Assembly (NCBI RefSeq): GCF_013364195.1
Contig: NZ_CP054918.1
Coordinates: 3,461,001-3,525,000 of the forward strand
Length of the DNA: 64,000 nucleotides
Direction of reading: 5' to 3'
Origin: Streptomyces sp. NA04227
GTDB lineage: Bacteria > Actinomycetota > Actinomycetes > Streptomycetales > Streptomycetaceae
Shown here: piece after piece, positions 1 to 10,282 of the stretch
Numbering within the stretch: the first letter of the stretch is position 1
How the letters are laid out: each line of letters starts with the position of its first letter
The notes under the pieces: model-generated
Database searches by the model: none
What the model saw: only the letters and a program-made list of their open reading frames with translations
What the model was told of the DNA's origin: nothing
Translations under genes and position numbers: made by a program

Positions 1-608
1 GCGGCCTCGACAAGGGGCGGCGCGAGGAGCTGATCCAGCGCTTCGAGCTCGACCCCACCAAGAAGGGGCGCACCTACTCCAAGGGCAACCGGCAGAAGGT
101 CGCCCTGGTCGCCGCCTTCGCCTCCAACGTCGACCTGCTCATCCTGGACGAGCCCACCTCCGGCCTGGACCCGCTGATGGAGGAGGTCTTCCAGAGCTGT
201 GTCGCCGAGGAGCGCGACCGCGGCCGCACCGTGCTGCTCTCCTCGCACATCCTCAGCGAGGTCGAGTCGCTCTGCGACCGGGTCAGCATCATCCGCAAGG
301 GCCGTACCGTCGAGACCGGTTCGCTCAGCGACCTGCGCCACCTGACCCGTACCAGCCTGACCGCCGAACTGGTCGGCGCGGCGAACGGGCTCGGTGACCT
401 GCCGGGCGTGCACGACCTCGAAGTCCAGGGCCAGAAGGTCAAGTTGCAGGCCGACACCGACAAGCTGGACGCCGTACTGCGCGCCCTCACCGACGCCGGT
501 GTCCGCTCGCTGACCTCCACTCCGCCCACCCTCGAAGAGCTCTTCCTGCGCCACTACCAGAGCGACGAGGCCGAGGTCCCCGCCCAGCAGAAGGCGGCCG
601 TCCGATGA
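1..608 (+). CDS. ABC transporter ATP-binding protein, 3' part
   Basis: The gene enters from the left edge already in frame, so its start and Walker A are outside the window. About 200 residues are visible. They contain an ABC signature-like stretch ([11 protein letters not shown], near visible residue 25) and Walker B ([13 protein letters not shown]), followed by the D-loop and an H-loop histidine (SSHILSEVE). The C-terminal 90 residues match the extra domain of drug-export ATPases. The protein hydrolyses ATP to drive the partner permease, whose ATG overlaps its stop by 4 bases (ATGA), so translation is coupled. The likely role is export of a hydrophobic drug or metabolite; the substrate cannot be read from sequence. 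Confidence 0.93.
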   Translation, partial: GLDKGRREELIQRFELDPTKKGRTYSKGNRQKVALVAAFASNVDLLILDEPTSGLDPLMEEVFQSCVAEERDRGRTVLLSSHILSEVESLCDRVSIIRKGRTVETGSLSDLRHLTRTSLTAELVGAANGLGDLPGVHDLEVQGQKVKLQADTDKLDAVLRALTDAGVRSLTSTPPTLEELFLRHYQSDEAEVPAQQKAAVR

Positions 609-2218
609 CCGCGGTGGCCGTACCGGCGAAGGTCGAACGCGGCGGCGGATCCCGCCCGTTCGCGGGCACCGGCACCCTGTTCCGCCTCGCGATGCGGCGC
701 GACCGCATCATGCTGCCCGTCTGGGTGCTCGTCGTGGGCGGTGTCGTCGGCGGCGGCGCGGGCGGTATCGAGAAGGTCTACGACACCGCCGCCAAGCGGG
801 CCACGCTCGCCGAGGACATGACGGGCAACAGCTCACTGCGCGCCCTGTACGGACCGGTCTTCGACGACTCGATCGGCGGCCTGGTCGCCTGGCGGTACGG
901 CGCCTTCGCGACCGTCATCGCCGCGGTGATGAGCCTGATCCTGGTCGTACGGCACACCCGCGAGGAGGAGGAGACGGGCCGTCAGGAGATGCTCTCCTCC
1001 ACGATGGTGGGCCGCCGGGCACCACTGACCGCGGCCCTGACCGTCGCCTTCATCGCCAACGCGGGCATCACCCTGCTCGTCGCGGGCGGCCTTTCCTCGC
1101 AGGACAAGAACGGCGCGCTCGCCTTCGGCCTGGCCATCGGCGCGGTCGGCATGCTGTTCGCGGGCATCGCCGCGATCATCGCCCAGCTCACCGAGACGGC
1201 CCGGCTGGCCAAGGGCCTGACCGCCGCGGTACTCGGCGTGATGTTCCTGCTGCGCGCCGCGGGCGACTCCGCCACCGACGACGCCTCCTCCCCGCTCAAC
1301 TGGATCTCCCCGCTGGGCTGGGCGGAGAACATGCGCCCCTTCGCCGAGGAACGCTGGGGCCTGCTCGGCCTGTTCACCGTCGCGATCCTCCTGACGGTCT
1401 CCGCCGCCTACGCTCTCGCCGCACGCCGTGACCTCGGCATGAGCTTCCTGCCCACCCGGCCGGGGCCCGCCCAGGGCACCCTCGCCACCGCGGGCGGTCT
1501 CGCCTGGCGCCTCCAGCGCGGCAGCCTGCTCGGCTGGTCGCTCGGCTTCCTGCTCGGCGGCATCGTCTTCGGCGGCATGACCGACGGCGCCGCCGACCTG
1601 GTCGGCGACAACGAGTCGACCCGCGACCTGTTCGAGCGCATGGGCGGCCAGTCCGGCATCACCGAGGCGTTCCTGTCCTCCATGGTCGGCCTGTTCGGCA
1701 TGGTGGCGGCGCTGTTCGCGGTGGCCTCCGTACTGCGCCTGTACGGCGAGGAGACCTCGCAGCGCGCCGAACCGCTGCTGTCCAACGCGGTCAGCCGGGT
1801 CAGCTGGGCGGCCGGCCACCTGGTCATCGCCTTCGGCGGCGCCGCCCTGATCATGATGGTCAGCGGCGTGGGCCTGTCCCTCGGCTACGGCAAGGAGTTC
1901 CCCGAGATCATGGGCGCCTGCCTGGTCCAGGTTCCGGCAATCTGGACGCTGGCCGGTATCACCCTGGTCCTGTACGCCCTGGTGCCCAAACTGGCCACCG
2001 CGGGCTGGGCGGTCGCGGGTGCCTGCCTGGCACTGGGCTGGATCGGCCCGGCGGCCGACCTGCCGCAGTCCGTCATGAACATCTCGCCCTACGGCCACCT
2101 CCCGAAGCTGCCCGGACCCGAGATGGAGTGGACCCCGGTCCTGGTACTCCTCCTGCTCTCGGTCGCCTTGGTGGCCATCGGCCTCAGCGGACTGCGGCGC
2201 CGGGACCAGATCTCCTGA
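605..2218 (+). CDS. ABC transporter permease, polyketide-antibiotic exporter type
   Basis: A 537-residue membrane protein with roughly twelve hydrophobic segments arranged as two similar halves (residues 35-265 and 300-530). This is the layout of the TnrB3-like putative exporters of polyketide antibiotics (COG3559). A conserved charged stretch ([12 protein letters not shown], near residue 118) lies between transmembrane segments 2 and 3, and a second one ([12 protein letters not shown]) occupies the same place in the second half. The start overlaps the ATPase stop by 4 bases. The two proteins should form one exporter in the cytoplasmic membrane. Family call by motif and topology; substrate unknown. 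Confidence 0.88.
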   Translation: MTAVAVPAKVERGGGSRPFAGTGTLFRLAMRRDRIMLPVWVLVVGGVVGGGAGGIEKVYDTAAKRATLAEDMTGNSSLRALYGPVFDDSIGGLVAWRYGAFATVIAAVMSLILVVRHTREEEETGRQEMLSSTMVGRRAPLTAALTVAFIANAGITLLVAGGLSSQDKNGALAFGLAIGAVGMLFAGIAAIIAQLTETARLAKGLTAAVLGVMFLLRAAGDSATDDASSPLNWISPLGWAENMRPFAEERWGLLGLFTVAILLTVSAAYALAARRDLGMSFLPTRPGPAQGTLATAGGLAWRLQRGSLLGWSLGFLLGGIVFGGMTDGAADLVGDNESTRDLFERMGGQSGITEAFLSSMVGLFGMVAALFAVASVLRLYGEETSQRAEPLLSNAVSRVSWAAGHLVIAFGGAALIMMVSGVGLSLGYGKEFPEIMGACLVQVPAIWTLAGITLVLYALVPKLATAGWAVAGACLALGWIGPAADLPQSVMNISPYGHLPKLPGPEMEWTPVLVLLLLSVALVAIGLSGLRRRDQIS

Positions 2219-2339
2219 CGGCGAACAGTCTCAACTCCCTCCCAACCCAAACGAACTCAGCTCCGCCCCGAACCAAGGGAGTTCAGCGGACCCTCCGACG
2301 AACTCCCGCCACCCACAAGACCATTGCCCTCCCCCGGGC

Positions 2340-2372
2340 GGTGCCCCCGGTCCTGACCAGGCCGGGGGCACC
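2340..2372. terminator. bidirectional hairpin between convergent genes
   Basis: An 11-bp perfect stem (GGTGCCCCCGG / CCGGGGGCACC) with an 11-base loop lies between the permease stop at 2218 and the stop of the opposite-strand hydrolase at 2449. There is no U-tract, as is usual for actinomycete terminators. Confidence 0.6.
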
Positions 2373-2448
2373 GTCATGTCCGGGGTGCCCCAGCGGCGGG
2401 CGGGGGTTACTCCAAGGGGAGCCGAAGCACCCACCCGAAGTCCCGTCC

Positions 2449-3324
2449 TCACCAGGCCAGTTGAGCGATCTCCTCGGCCGCCACCGCGCAGGCGTCGGCG
2501 GCCGGGTCGATGAGGGCGAAGTGGCCCACACCGTCGAGCAGGGTCAGGCCCACCGGTTCGCCCGCAAGGGCTGTCGCCTCCGCGTAGGACTCGGCGATGG
2601 CGGCGGGCACCACGGTGTCCTCACGCCCCTGCACCAGGGTGGTCGCGATACCGGTGGGATGCAGCGCGTACGGGTCGGCCTGAGCACGGCGATCGGCCAA
2701 CTGTCCCGCGCCGCCGAGGAGTTGACCCACCGCGCCGCCGCAGACGCCGAGCTTCCCGGCGAGCTCGAAGTCGGCGATGGGCGCGAGGGCGACCACTCCG
2801 CGCAGGGCGGGATCGGTGGCCCGACGCCACGGCGAGGACTCGGGCAGTACGTGCCGGGCGGCGCCCCAGAGGGCGAGCTGGCCACCCGCGGAGTGACCGG
2901 TCAGGACGGTACGCCGTGGGTCGGCCTGCGGAAGTGCCGTACGGACCAGGCCGGGCAGGGCCTCCAGCGCGGCGGCCACGTCGTCGAAGGTGTCCGGCCA
3001 CCGCCCCGCGACCGGCCCCTCGACGCCGGGCACCGGATCTCCGCCGCGCCGGTACTCCACACTCGCGACGGCAAGACCGCGTCCGGCCAGGAACGCCGCG
3101 AACGGACTGAAGTGCTTTCTGTCGTACGGGGCCCGCCAAGCGCCGCCGTGGAAGGCGGCCACCAGCGGGACTCGCTCCGCCCCTGCCCGAGTACCGCGCG
3201 GGGCATAGAAGTCGACGATCTGATCCGGGTGCTCGCCGTAGGCCGCCGTGGCATCGGGGGCGACGGGCGGGTGCGAGAACGCGGAACGCTCCTCGGCGGC
3301 GTCGAGGGCGGCGGCGTCCGGCAT
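2449..3324 (-). CDS. alpha/beta hydrolase, probable kynurenine formamidase (arylformamidase)
   Basis: A 291-residue alpha/beta hydrolase. It has the oxyanion-hole motif HGGAW, the nucleophile elbow GHSAGG, and a C-terminal catalytic histidine (DGVGHF) with a candidate acid upstream. The HGGxW plus SAGG combination is typical of kynurenine formamidases, which hydrolyse N-formylkynurenine to kynurenine. Kynureninase and tryptophan 2,3-dioxygenase follow on the same strand upstream, which supports this substrate. The ATG at 3324 is chosen because GAGAGG lies 6 bases before it; a longer frame exists but has no such site. A generic esterase or lipase remains possible from sequence alone. Confidence 0.8.
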   Translation of the reverse strand: MPDAAALDAAEERSAFSHPPVAPDATAAYGEHPDQIVDFYAPRGTRAGAERVPLVAAFHGGAWRAPYDRKHFSPFAAFLAGRGLAVASVEYRRGGDPVPGVEGPVAGRWPDTFDDVAAALEALPGLVRTALPQADPRRTVLTGHSAGGQLALWGAARHVLPESSPWRRATDPALRGVVALAPIADFELAGKLGVCGGAVGQLLGGAGQLADRRAQADPYALHPTGIATTLVQGREDTVVPAAIAESYAEATALAGEPVGLTLLDGVGHFALIDPAADACAVAAEEIAQLAW

Positions 3325-4065
3325 ACGGGACCTCTCACAGACCGGAGCAAAGGGAGGTGAACAACCCTTTGCTTGACGTATGTTCAACAGTCCCCGGACG
3401 TTAGCAGCCCGCCCCGCACGGTAAGGGGAGCACCCCGGATCCTGACCGCGGACATAGGTGAGCATGACGGATTCCTCTCAGAGATCGTTCGTCTTCGTCG
3501 ACTCGCCCTCGGCACCCGGGCCGGCCACGCGGAGGGGCGGTCTCCGCGCCTGCGGTTCCGGGAAGGGCAGGGACGAGCAGGGAAGAGCAGGGGTCATCTG
3601 GCACCACCGCGTCCGTCCCTCGAAGGGCCGCCGCGGTGGCAATAACAAGACTCACCGGCCGGAGTGCGATGTGGGAGAGGACTGCCGATCCAAGGATCGG
3701 CAGTCCCTGGATCGGCGATCCGTGGATCGAAGGTCCAGGGATCGGCGGTCCGGGGATCAGGGGGCCGGGGATCAGGGGCCGGGGATCAGGGGTCCGTGGA
3801 TCGGCGGGCCCTGGATAACCCCTGATCAGCGGGTGATGCTGAACTCATGAATCGACACGACCGATCCCCAGGGCGGCCCTCACCGGGCACGCTGCCCGTC
3901 CACCGCCGTACACCCCGCACGTCCTACACACGCGGGGCGTACGGCAGCACATGGCCGCGACCTCCGAGTCGGCCGGACCTCGACACCGGGCCAGGAAAAC
4001 CGAGTGCCTGCGCAGACGTCGGCGCCTGCGCAGGCATCGATGGGAAAGGCCTCGGGCCCGGCGTC
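3325..4065. other. intergenic region between formamidase and kynureninase
   Basis: About 740 bases separate two genes of the same strand. I see no convincing gene: the open frames here have repetitive arginine/aspartate-rich translations that come from a tandem repeat at 3694-3812. The segment just upstream of the hydrolase (3325-3450) is less GC-rich and probably holds its promoter. Confidence 0.5.
3681..3812. repeat. 15-bp tandem repeat led by a perfect palindrome
   Basis: Eight consecutive units begin with GGATC at 3694, 3709, 3724, 3739, 3754, 3769, 3783 and 3798. All are 15 bases except one of 14; the loose consensus is GGATCGGCGGTCCGG. The first unit also forms a perfect inverted repeat with the bases before it: ACTGCCGATCC (3681-3691) against GGATCGGCAGT (3694-3704). 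It may act as a transcription terminator or be a slippage product. Confidence 0.85.
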
Positions 4066-5403
4066 TCAGCCCAGTTCCTCCGCGAGGACCCGGGCCGCGT
4101 GTTCCACCTCGGCGAAGCCGACGTAGAGCGGAGTGAAGCCGAACCGCAGAACGTCCGGGTGGCGGAAGTCGCCGACCACACCGCGGGCGATCAGCCGTCG
4201 CATGACCTCACCCGCGTCCGGGCAACGCAAGGCGACCTGGCTGCCGCGCTCGGCGTGCTCCCGCGGGGTCACCGTCTCCACCCGGCCCTCGGGCACATAG
4301 GCGGCGACGCACTCCAGGAACAGGTCGGTCAGGGCCAGCGACTTGGCGCGTACGGACGCGACATCCACGCCGTCCCAGACGTCGAGCGACGCCTCCAGAG
4401 CCAGCATCGACAGGATGTCCGGGGTGCCGACCCGCCCGCGTACCGCCCCGCTCGCGGGTGCGTAGTCCGGGTGCATGCCGAAGGGCTCGGCGTGCGAGTT
4501 CCAGCCCGGCAGCGGCGAGTCGAAGTGCGGCTGGTGCTCGGCCCGCACGTACAGGTACGCGGGCGAACCAGGGCCGCCGTTCAGGTACTTGTACGTACAG
4601 CCGACGGCCAGGTCGACCCCGTGCACGTCCAGGCCGACCGGCAGCGCACCCGCGGTGTGGCAGAGGTCCCACACGGCGAGCGCACCCGCCGCGTGCACGG
4701 CAGCGGTCAGCCCGGGCAGGTCGTACAGACGCCCGGAGCGGTAGTCGACATGGTTCAGGAGCACCGCCGCCGTACGAGGACCAAGAGCCGCGGGCACCTC
4801 GTGCGGGGCGACGGGGCGCAGGCGACAGCCGGTCATCCGCGCGGCCGACTCGGCGAGGTAACCGTCCGTGGGGAAGGTCGTCGCGTCGACCAGGATCTCG
4901 TCCCGGAACGGGGCTTCCTCCCCCGGCTGACCGGCGCCACCGGGCTGCGAGGCGTCAACGGCCCGGGGGCCGTCCACGGGTTGCCCGTCCCTGGCCCGTA
5001 CCAGCCGTACCGCGCCGACCAGCGCCTTGAAGACGTTGACGCTCGTCGAGTCGCCGACCACGATCTGCCCAGGGGCGGCGCCGACCAGTGGGGCGATGCG
5101 GTCACCGATCCGTTCGGGAGCGCTCCACCAGCCGCTCTCCTCCCAGGACCGGATCAGCAGCTCGCCCCACTGGCGCCGTACGACGTCCTCGACCCGGCCC
5201 GGCACCGCGGCCGGGAGCGCGCCGAGCGAATTGCCGTCCAGATAGACGCCGTTGCCGCCGGATGTCCCGTCGGGCCCGGTGCCGAGCAGGAACCGCTCGC
5301 GCACGTGGGCCAGTTGGTCCGCGGCGTCCAGTTCCGCCGCCTTCTCCGCGAGCTTGCGCGCGAGGGGATTCTGGTCCCAGTCCGCACGGAAGACGTCACT
5401 CAC
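4066..5403 (-). CDS. kynU: kynureninase
   Basis: A 445-residue PLP enzyme of the aminotransferase class V fold that cleaves L-kynurenine to anthranilate and alanine. Visible marks are GNSLG near the N terminus, the PLP-phosphate segment GDSTSVNVFK, the aspartate in the DLCHTAG region, and the Schiff-base lysine in CTYKYLNGGPG. The start is placed at GTG 5403, where GAGGAG sits 6 bases upstream. An in-frame ATG at 5430 and a GTG at 5439 have poorer spacing. It lies 77 bases after tryptophan dioxygenase on the same strand. Its product, anthranilate, is also the likely starter of the gene cluster 40 kb away, though the operon appears to be core metabolism. Confidence 0.93.
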   Translation of the reverse strand: MSDVFRADWDQNPLARKLAEKAAELDAADQLAHVRERFLLGTGPDGTSGGNGVYLDGNSLGALPAAVPGRVEDVVRRQWGELLIRSWEESGWWSAPERIGDRIAPLVGAAPGQIVVGDSTSVNVFKALVGAVRLVRARDGQPVDGPRAVDASQPGGAGQPGEEAPFRDEILVDATTFPTDGYLAESAARMTGCRLRPVAPHEVPAALGPRTAAVLLNHVDYRSGRLYDLPGLTAAVHAAGALAVWDLCHTAGALPVGLDVHGVDLAVGCTYKYLNGGPGSPAYLYVRAEHQPHFDSPLPGWNSHAEPFGMHPDYAPASGAVRGRVGTPDILSMLALEASLDVWDGVDVASVRAKSLALTDLFLECVAAYVPEGRVETVTPREHAERGSQVALRCPDAGEVMRRLIARGVVGDFRHPDVLRFGFTPLYVGFAEVEHAARVLAEELG

Positions 5404-5480
5404 ACCGCTCTCCTCGCTCTTCGCGCCCATCGCTGCCACAACTCCCGTGCTCCGCCGGTGAGTTCACCGTCACCTTCGCC

Positions 5481-6362
5481 TCAGACACGGCTGCGCGCCG
5501 TCCACAGCTCGGGGAACACGTTCTTCGTGGCGCGCTTCTCGAGCCAGGCGACGCCCGCCGAACCGCCGGTGCCGACCTTGGAGCCCATGGCCCTGCGGGT
5601 GGCGACCAGGTGGTCGTTGCGCCAGCGCCAGACCAGTTCGGCGACGTCGGTCAGTGCCTCGCCGAGCCGGGCCTCCGGGGCGCTCTCGTCGCCGGAGTAG
5701 ACGCGGACCCAGATCGACTCGACCTCGGGCGAGGGCTCGTACTTCTGGGTCAGGTCGCGGTTCAGGACGGCGGCCGGGATCGCATGGCCGTGGCGCGCGA
5801 GGTAGCTCAGCACCTCGTCGTACAGGCTGGGTTCGGCGAGCGCCTTCTCCAGCTCGGCGTAGACGCGCGGGGCTCCGCGGTGCGGGACCAGCATCGACGC
5901 GGACTTCTCGCCGAGCAGGAACTCCATCCTGCGGTACATGGCCGACTGGAAGCCGGAGCCCTCGCCGAGGGCGCTGCGGTAGGAGTTGAACTGTGCGGGC
6001 GTCAACTGGCCCAGCGGAGTCCAGGAGGCGTTCAGCGCCTCCAGTTCGCGCACACTGCGCTTGAGGGCGGCGATCGCGGCGGGGACCTCGTCGCTGCGCA
6101 GGTAGCGCGCGGCGGTCTCCCACTCGTGGACGATCACCGTGAACCACAGCTCCATGACCTGGGTGGTGACCAGGAAGACCATCTCTCCGGGGTCGTCGGA
6201 GAGCGGGTGCTGGAGGTGGGTCAGTACGTCCGCCTGGACGTAGTCCTCGTAGGGCGTCGTGCCGGCGAAGTCGAGATGCGGCGCCTCGGTCCCCTCGGTC
6301 GCCCCAGCGGTGCCGGGGTCGCCGTCACGCGGGGTGTCGAGATGCGGTGTCTCGTGGGACAT
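5481..6362 (-). CDS. tryptophan 2,3-dioxygenase
   Basis: A 293-residue haem dioxygenase that opens the indole ring of L-tryptophan to give N-formylkynurenine. Family marks are TPYEDYVQADVL, the segment QVMELWFTVIVHE, and LGEGSGFQSAMYRRMEFLLG, which lines the haem and substrate pocket. The first 30 residues are variable and acidic. ATG 6362 has GAGGAG six bases upstream. First gene of the tryptophan-to-anthranilate operon, transcribed towards kynU and the formamidase. Confidence 0.94.
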   Translation of the reverse strand: MSHETPHLDTPRDGDPGTAGATEGTEAPHLDFAGTTPYEDYVQADVLTHLQHPLSDDPGEMVFLVTTQVMELWFTVIVHEWETAARYLRSDEVPAAIAALKRSVRELEALNASWTPLGQLTPAQFNSYRSALGEGSGFQSAMYRRMEFLLGEKSASMLVPHRGAPRVYAELEKALAEPSLYDEVLSYLARHGHAIPAAVLNRDLTQKYEPSPEVESIWVRVYSGDESAPEARLGEALTDVAELVWRWRNDHLVATRRAMGSKVGTGGSAGVAWLEKRATKNVFPELWTARSRV

Positions 6363-6680
6363 TCGCTGTCTCCTCGGTACTGCTCCGGGTAGCGGTCCGC
6401 CCCTGCCGATGCCGACACGGGGGCCCCGGTCCCCAAAACGCATCCTCCGCAATGCTCCCCGAAAAATGCAAGGCCCGCCCCTTGACACGAAGTGACGCAA
6501 AGGGGCGGACCACTCACACAGGGTCCCGTCGCCCTGTGAACACCGCGGTGAGCTGGGGCGATGGGTCGGTACGGCGTGGCCGTACCACTGATCAACCGGG
6601 AAGCCGGGCAACTGGGCACGGCCGCCCGGCAGGACTCGGCTCCGGGTCCGGACTCGGACTCGGCCCGGGGGCCGGGCGGC

Positions 6681-7094
6681 TCAGCCCAGGGTCTGTGCCG
6701 CCGTCGGCGAGGAGTCCTTCAGGAACTGGCTGCAGCGCTCGTACTCCTCGTTCTCGCCGATCGCCTGGGCGGCGCGGGCGAGGCCGTGCAGGGCGCGCAG
6801 GAAGCCGCGGTTGGGCTCGTGCTCCCACGGCACGGGGCCGTGTCCCTTCCAGCCGCTGCGGCGCAGGGCGTCCAGGCCGCGGTGGTAACCGGTGCGCGCG
6901 TAGGCGTACGACTCCACGACCCGGCCCCCTTCGAACGCCTCGTCGGCGAGCTGGGCCCAGGCCAGCGAGGAGGTCGGATACTTCGCCGCGACATCCGCGG
7001 GCGCCGTACCGCCCGCGAGCAGCTCACGCGGCTGCGGGTCGTCGGGCAGCTCGGTCGGGGGCGGACCCCCGAGCAGGTTCTCGTGAATTCCCAT
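6681..7094 (-). CDS. DUF3151 family protein
   Basis: A 137-residue soluble protein with the actinobacterial DUF3151 pattern: LLGGPPPTELPDD at the start, then helical repeats around YPTSSLAWAQLAD and YAYARTGYHRGLDALRRSGW. It is predicted to be all-helical and TPR-like. No reaction is known. It sits between fba and the kynurenine operon, a position I recall as conserved in Streptomyces. The ATG at 7094 follows upstream sequence with different coding character. Confidence 0.85.
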   Translation of the reverse strand: MGIHENLLGGPPPTELPDDPQPRELLAGGTAPADVAAKYPTSSLAWAQLADEAFEGGRVVESYAYARTGYHRGLDALRRSGWKGHGPVPWEHEPNRGFLRALHGLARAAQAIGENEEYERCSQFLKDSSPTAAQTLG

Positions 7095-7400
7095 GGGTTC
7101 CAGTCTGCTGCATCGGAGCAGGTACCGGGCGCCCGTCTCGCAGCGCAGCTCTCTCGACGAGTCTGAGGTGTTCTTCGTCGGTCTTCTTCGTCGACGATCA
7201 CCGTGGCCTTGTTCAGAGCCATAGGGCTTGGCATCCGCGCCACAACTTCCACGGCAATGACTGGTGGGCCCGCCCCCGCCCAGGGCGGAGACGGGCCCAC
7301 CTCTCCTGAAGATCACAAGTCCGGACCACCGGCCCGGCAGTACCCGCACGGACTGCCGCGACCAGCACAGACCGGAACGGACTGCCGCGACCGCCGCGGA
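7095..7400. other. intergenic region downstream of fba
   Basis: About 300 bases. It holds the candidate fba terminator (7263-7301) and a direct repeat GGACTGCCGCGACC at about 7349 and 7379. No gene seen. Confidence 0.5.
7263..7301 (-). terminator. hairpin downstream of fba
   Basis: A 10-bp perfect stem GGTGGGCCCG / CGGGCCCACC encloses a smaller GC hairpin, about 100 bases after the fba stop. There is no strong U-tract. Confidence 0.5.
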
Positions 7401-8432
<1,032 letters not shown>

Positions 8433-8763
8433 CTGTCCGCTCCTTGATGATGTGCGGGATGTGGTTGGTGATACCGACCCTGGTCCAAGGGTGGCGCCGG
8501 CCACGCTGCCAGTCCCGCTCATCTTTGCAGACGGATCGCCCACAGTCCCGGGCGGTGTGGTAGCTGATGCTCCGTTACCGGACCGTACGTCCGGTCTTGT
8601 CCGGGGACCATGAATCCCACCCCGCCCCCGGCCGTCCCCGAACCGCCCTCCCGCTGCCCGGCATGTCCGGTCCCGCCCGTCCTGTCTGCGTCCTGCCCCG
8701 TCCTGTCTCCGCCCTGCCTCCGTCCCGTCCGGGGCGGGCCGACGCCCGCCCCGTCCCCGCGGA
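8433..8763. other. intergenic region between fba and pyrE
   Basis: About 330 bases, with a long pyrimidine-rich CCCTGCC-type tract at 8615-8760. No gene or clear hairpin seen. The fba promoter should lie in the first 150 bases. Confidence 0.4.
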
Positions 8764-9312
8764 TCAGTCCAGGCCGAGCTCGTCCTTGGCGAAGGCGAAC
8801 AGGTACGGGACCCCGGCGCCGCCGGAGATCTTCTCGCCCGCGCCGGTGGCGCGGTCCACGATCGTCGCGACCGCGACGACCTCGGCGCCCGCCTCGCGCA
8901 CCGCCTCGACGGCGGTCAGCGGGGAGCCGCCGGTGGTGGAGGTGTCCTCGACGACGAGCACCCGCCGCCCCTTGATGTCCGGTCCCTCGACCCGGCGCTG
9001 CATGCCGTGCGTCTTGGCGGCCTTGCGGACCACGAAGGCGTCCAGGCGACGGCCGCGTGCGGCGGCGGCGTGCAGCATCGCTGCGGCCACCGGGTCCGCG
9101 CCCATGGTCAGTCCGCCCACGGCGTCGTACTCGAGGCCGTCCGTGAGGTCGAGCATCACCTGTCCGACGAGCGGAGCGGCCTCGCCGTCCAGGGTCACGC
9201 GGCGCAGATCCACGTAGTAGTCGGCCTCGATCCCCGAGGAGAGGGTCACCTTGCCGTGCACCACGGCCTTGTCCTTGATCTGCTGCAACAGCGCGCCACG
9301 TACGTCACTCAT
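8764..9312 (-). CDS. pyrE: orotate phosphoribosyltransferase
   Basis: A 182-residue enzyme of pyrimidine synthesis that joins orotate and PRPP to give orotidine 5'-phosphate. It has the early FYVDLR-like strand (YYVDLRRVTL), a KAAKTHGMQ flexible loop, and the PRPP-binding motif VVEDTSTTGGS. Length and motif order are normal. It ends 331 bases before the fba start on the same strand. Confidence 0.95.
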   Translation of the reverse strand: MSDVRGALLQQIKDKAVVHGKVTLSSGIEADYYVDLRRVTLDGEAAPLVGQVMLDLTDGLEYDAVGGLTMGADPVAAAMLHAAAARGRRLDAFVVRKAAKTHGMQRRVEGPDIKGRRVLVVEDTSTTGGSPLTAVEAVREAGAEVVAVATIVDRATGAGEKISGGAGVPYLFAFAKDELGLD

Positions 9313-9377
9313 GGGCGTCAGCTTACGGGGCCGCACGGAGGGGGCGGTTCCACGGACGGGACGTCTCCACGGCGGGG

Positions 9378-10193
9378 CTACGACAGCAGTCGCCACGACC
9401 AGGTCGCGGAGGTCTCCAGAGGGTCGATGGGGGTGACCAGGCGCGGTTCGGTGTTGATGCCGTCCGGCGGGCCGGTCTGCGGTTCGACACAGACGGCGGC
9501 CTCCTGTTCGTCGAAGACGACGACCCACTGCTCGCGGCTGGTTACCTTCAACTCCAGTTCGCCCGGCCAGGTCAGGGTGACGTCGACGCCCTCGGGCATA
9601 CCGAAGCAGTCGTCCCAGGGGCCCGGCTGCGGATCGAGGCGCTTGCCGGTCGGCAGCTTGTCCTCGCCGCGCTGCTCCTGCCACTTGGGCGCGAAGTCGA
9701 TCCGTACGTCCTCGCCGCCCGCGCCCAGGTTGCGCAGGAACCACGGGTGCCAGCCCGCCTGCGCCGGGAACGAGTCGTCGTAGGTCTCGATCCCCATGCT
9801 GAAGCTCAACGAGCCGCCGTCCTCGGCGAGTTGGATCACCTGGGTGACCGTGCCCGGGTAGGGCCAGGGGGCGTGCGGGTCGGCGAGTTCGTACGTGAAG
9901 GTGGCGGTGGTGTCGTTGTGGCGGGCGGTGCGCCAGGGGAGGTTGCGGCCGGTGCCGTGGATGGCGTGCGGCGCGGAGTTGATCGGCATCTGGTGCTGGA
10001 GCCCGCCGTTGCGGAACTGCCCGTCCCGCATGCGCCCGCACCACGGCACCATCGGGAAGCAGCCGTAGCGCTCGCCCTGCCGCAGCACCTCCGTACCGGC
10101 GAGGCGCAGACTCTGGACCCGGCAGCCGTTGTCCGGCCGTACGGCCACCTCCGCGTCGCCCGCGGTCAGTGTGATGGCATCCCTACTACTCAC
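9378..10193 (-). CDS. aldose 1-epimerase family protein
   Basis: A 271-residue beta-sandwich protein of the galactose-mutarotase superfamily. The catalytic histidines are seen in HAIHGTGRN and AGWHPWF, with a substrate acid in DPQPGPWDDCF and the late TGPPDGIN motif. It should interconvert anomers of a hexose. The start is set at GTG 10193, because residues before it are proline/arginine-rich and a TAGGG box lies 8 bases upstream. Predicted cytoplasmic. The sugar is not determined. Confidence 0.85.
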   Translation of the reverse strand: MSSRDAITLTAGDAEVAVRPDNGCRVQSLRLAGTEVLRQGERYGCFPMVPWCGRMRDGQFRNGGLQHQMPINSAPHAIHGTGRNLPWRTARHNDTTATFTYELADPHAPWPYPGTVTQVIQLAEDGGSLSFSMGIETYDDSFPAQAGWHPWFLRNLGAGGEDVRIDFAPKWQEQRGEDKLPTGKRLDPQPGPWDDCFGMPEGVDVTLTWPGELELKVTSREQWVVVFDEQEAAVCVEPQTGPPDGINTEPRLVTPIDPLETSATWSWRLLS

Positions 10194-10282
10194 GCTGCCG
10201 ACCCTATGGGGTCGCGGGGCGGCAGGCACGTGGGTGGGGGCGGTTGGGAGCAGTTGCCTTCGGTCGCGAGAGCCGCGGGTGG

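Noticed and set aside
833..2098. Long open frame (about 420 codons) opposite the ABC permease
   Set aside because: Gln/Gly/Arg-rich translation typical of the antisense of a GC-rich gene; the plus-strand permease explains the region.
3847..5700. Long plus-strand frame (617 codons) across kynU and TDO
   Set aside because: Shadow of two recognised minus-strand enzymes; no domain in the translation.
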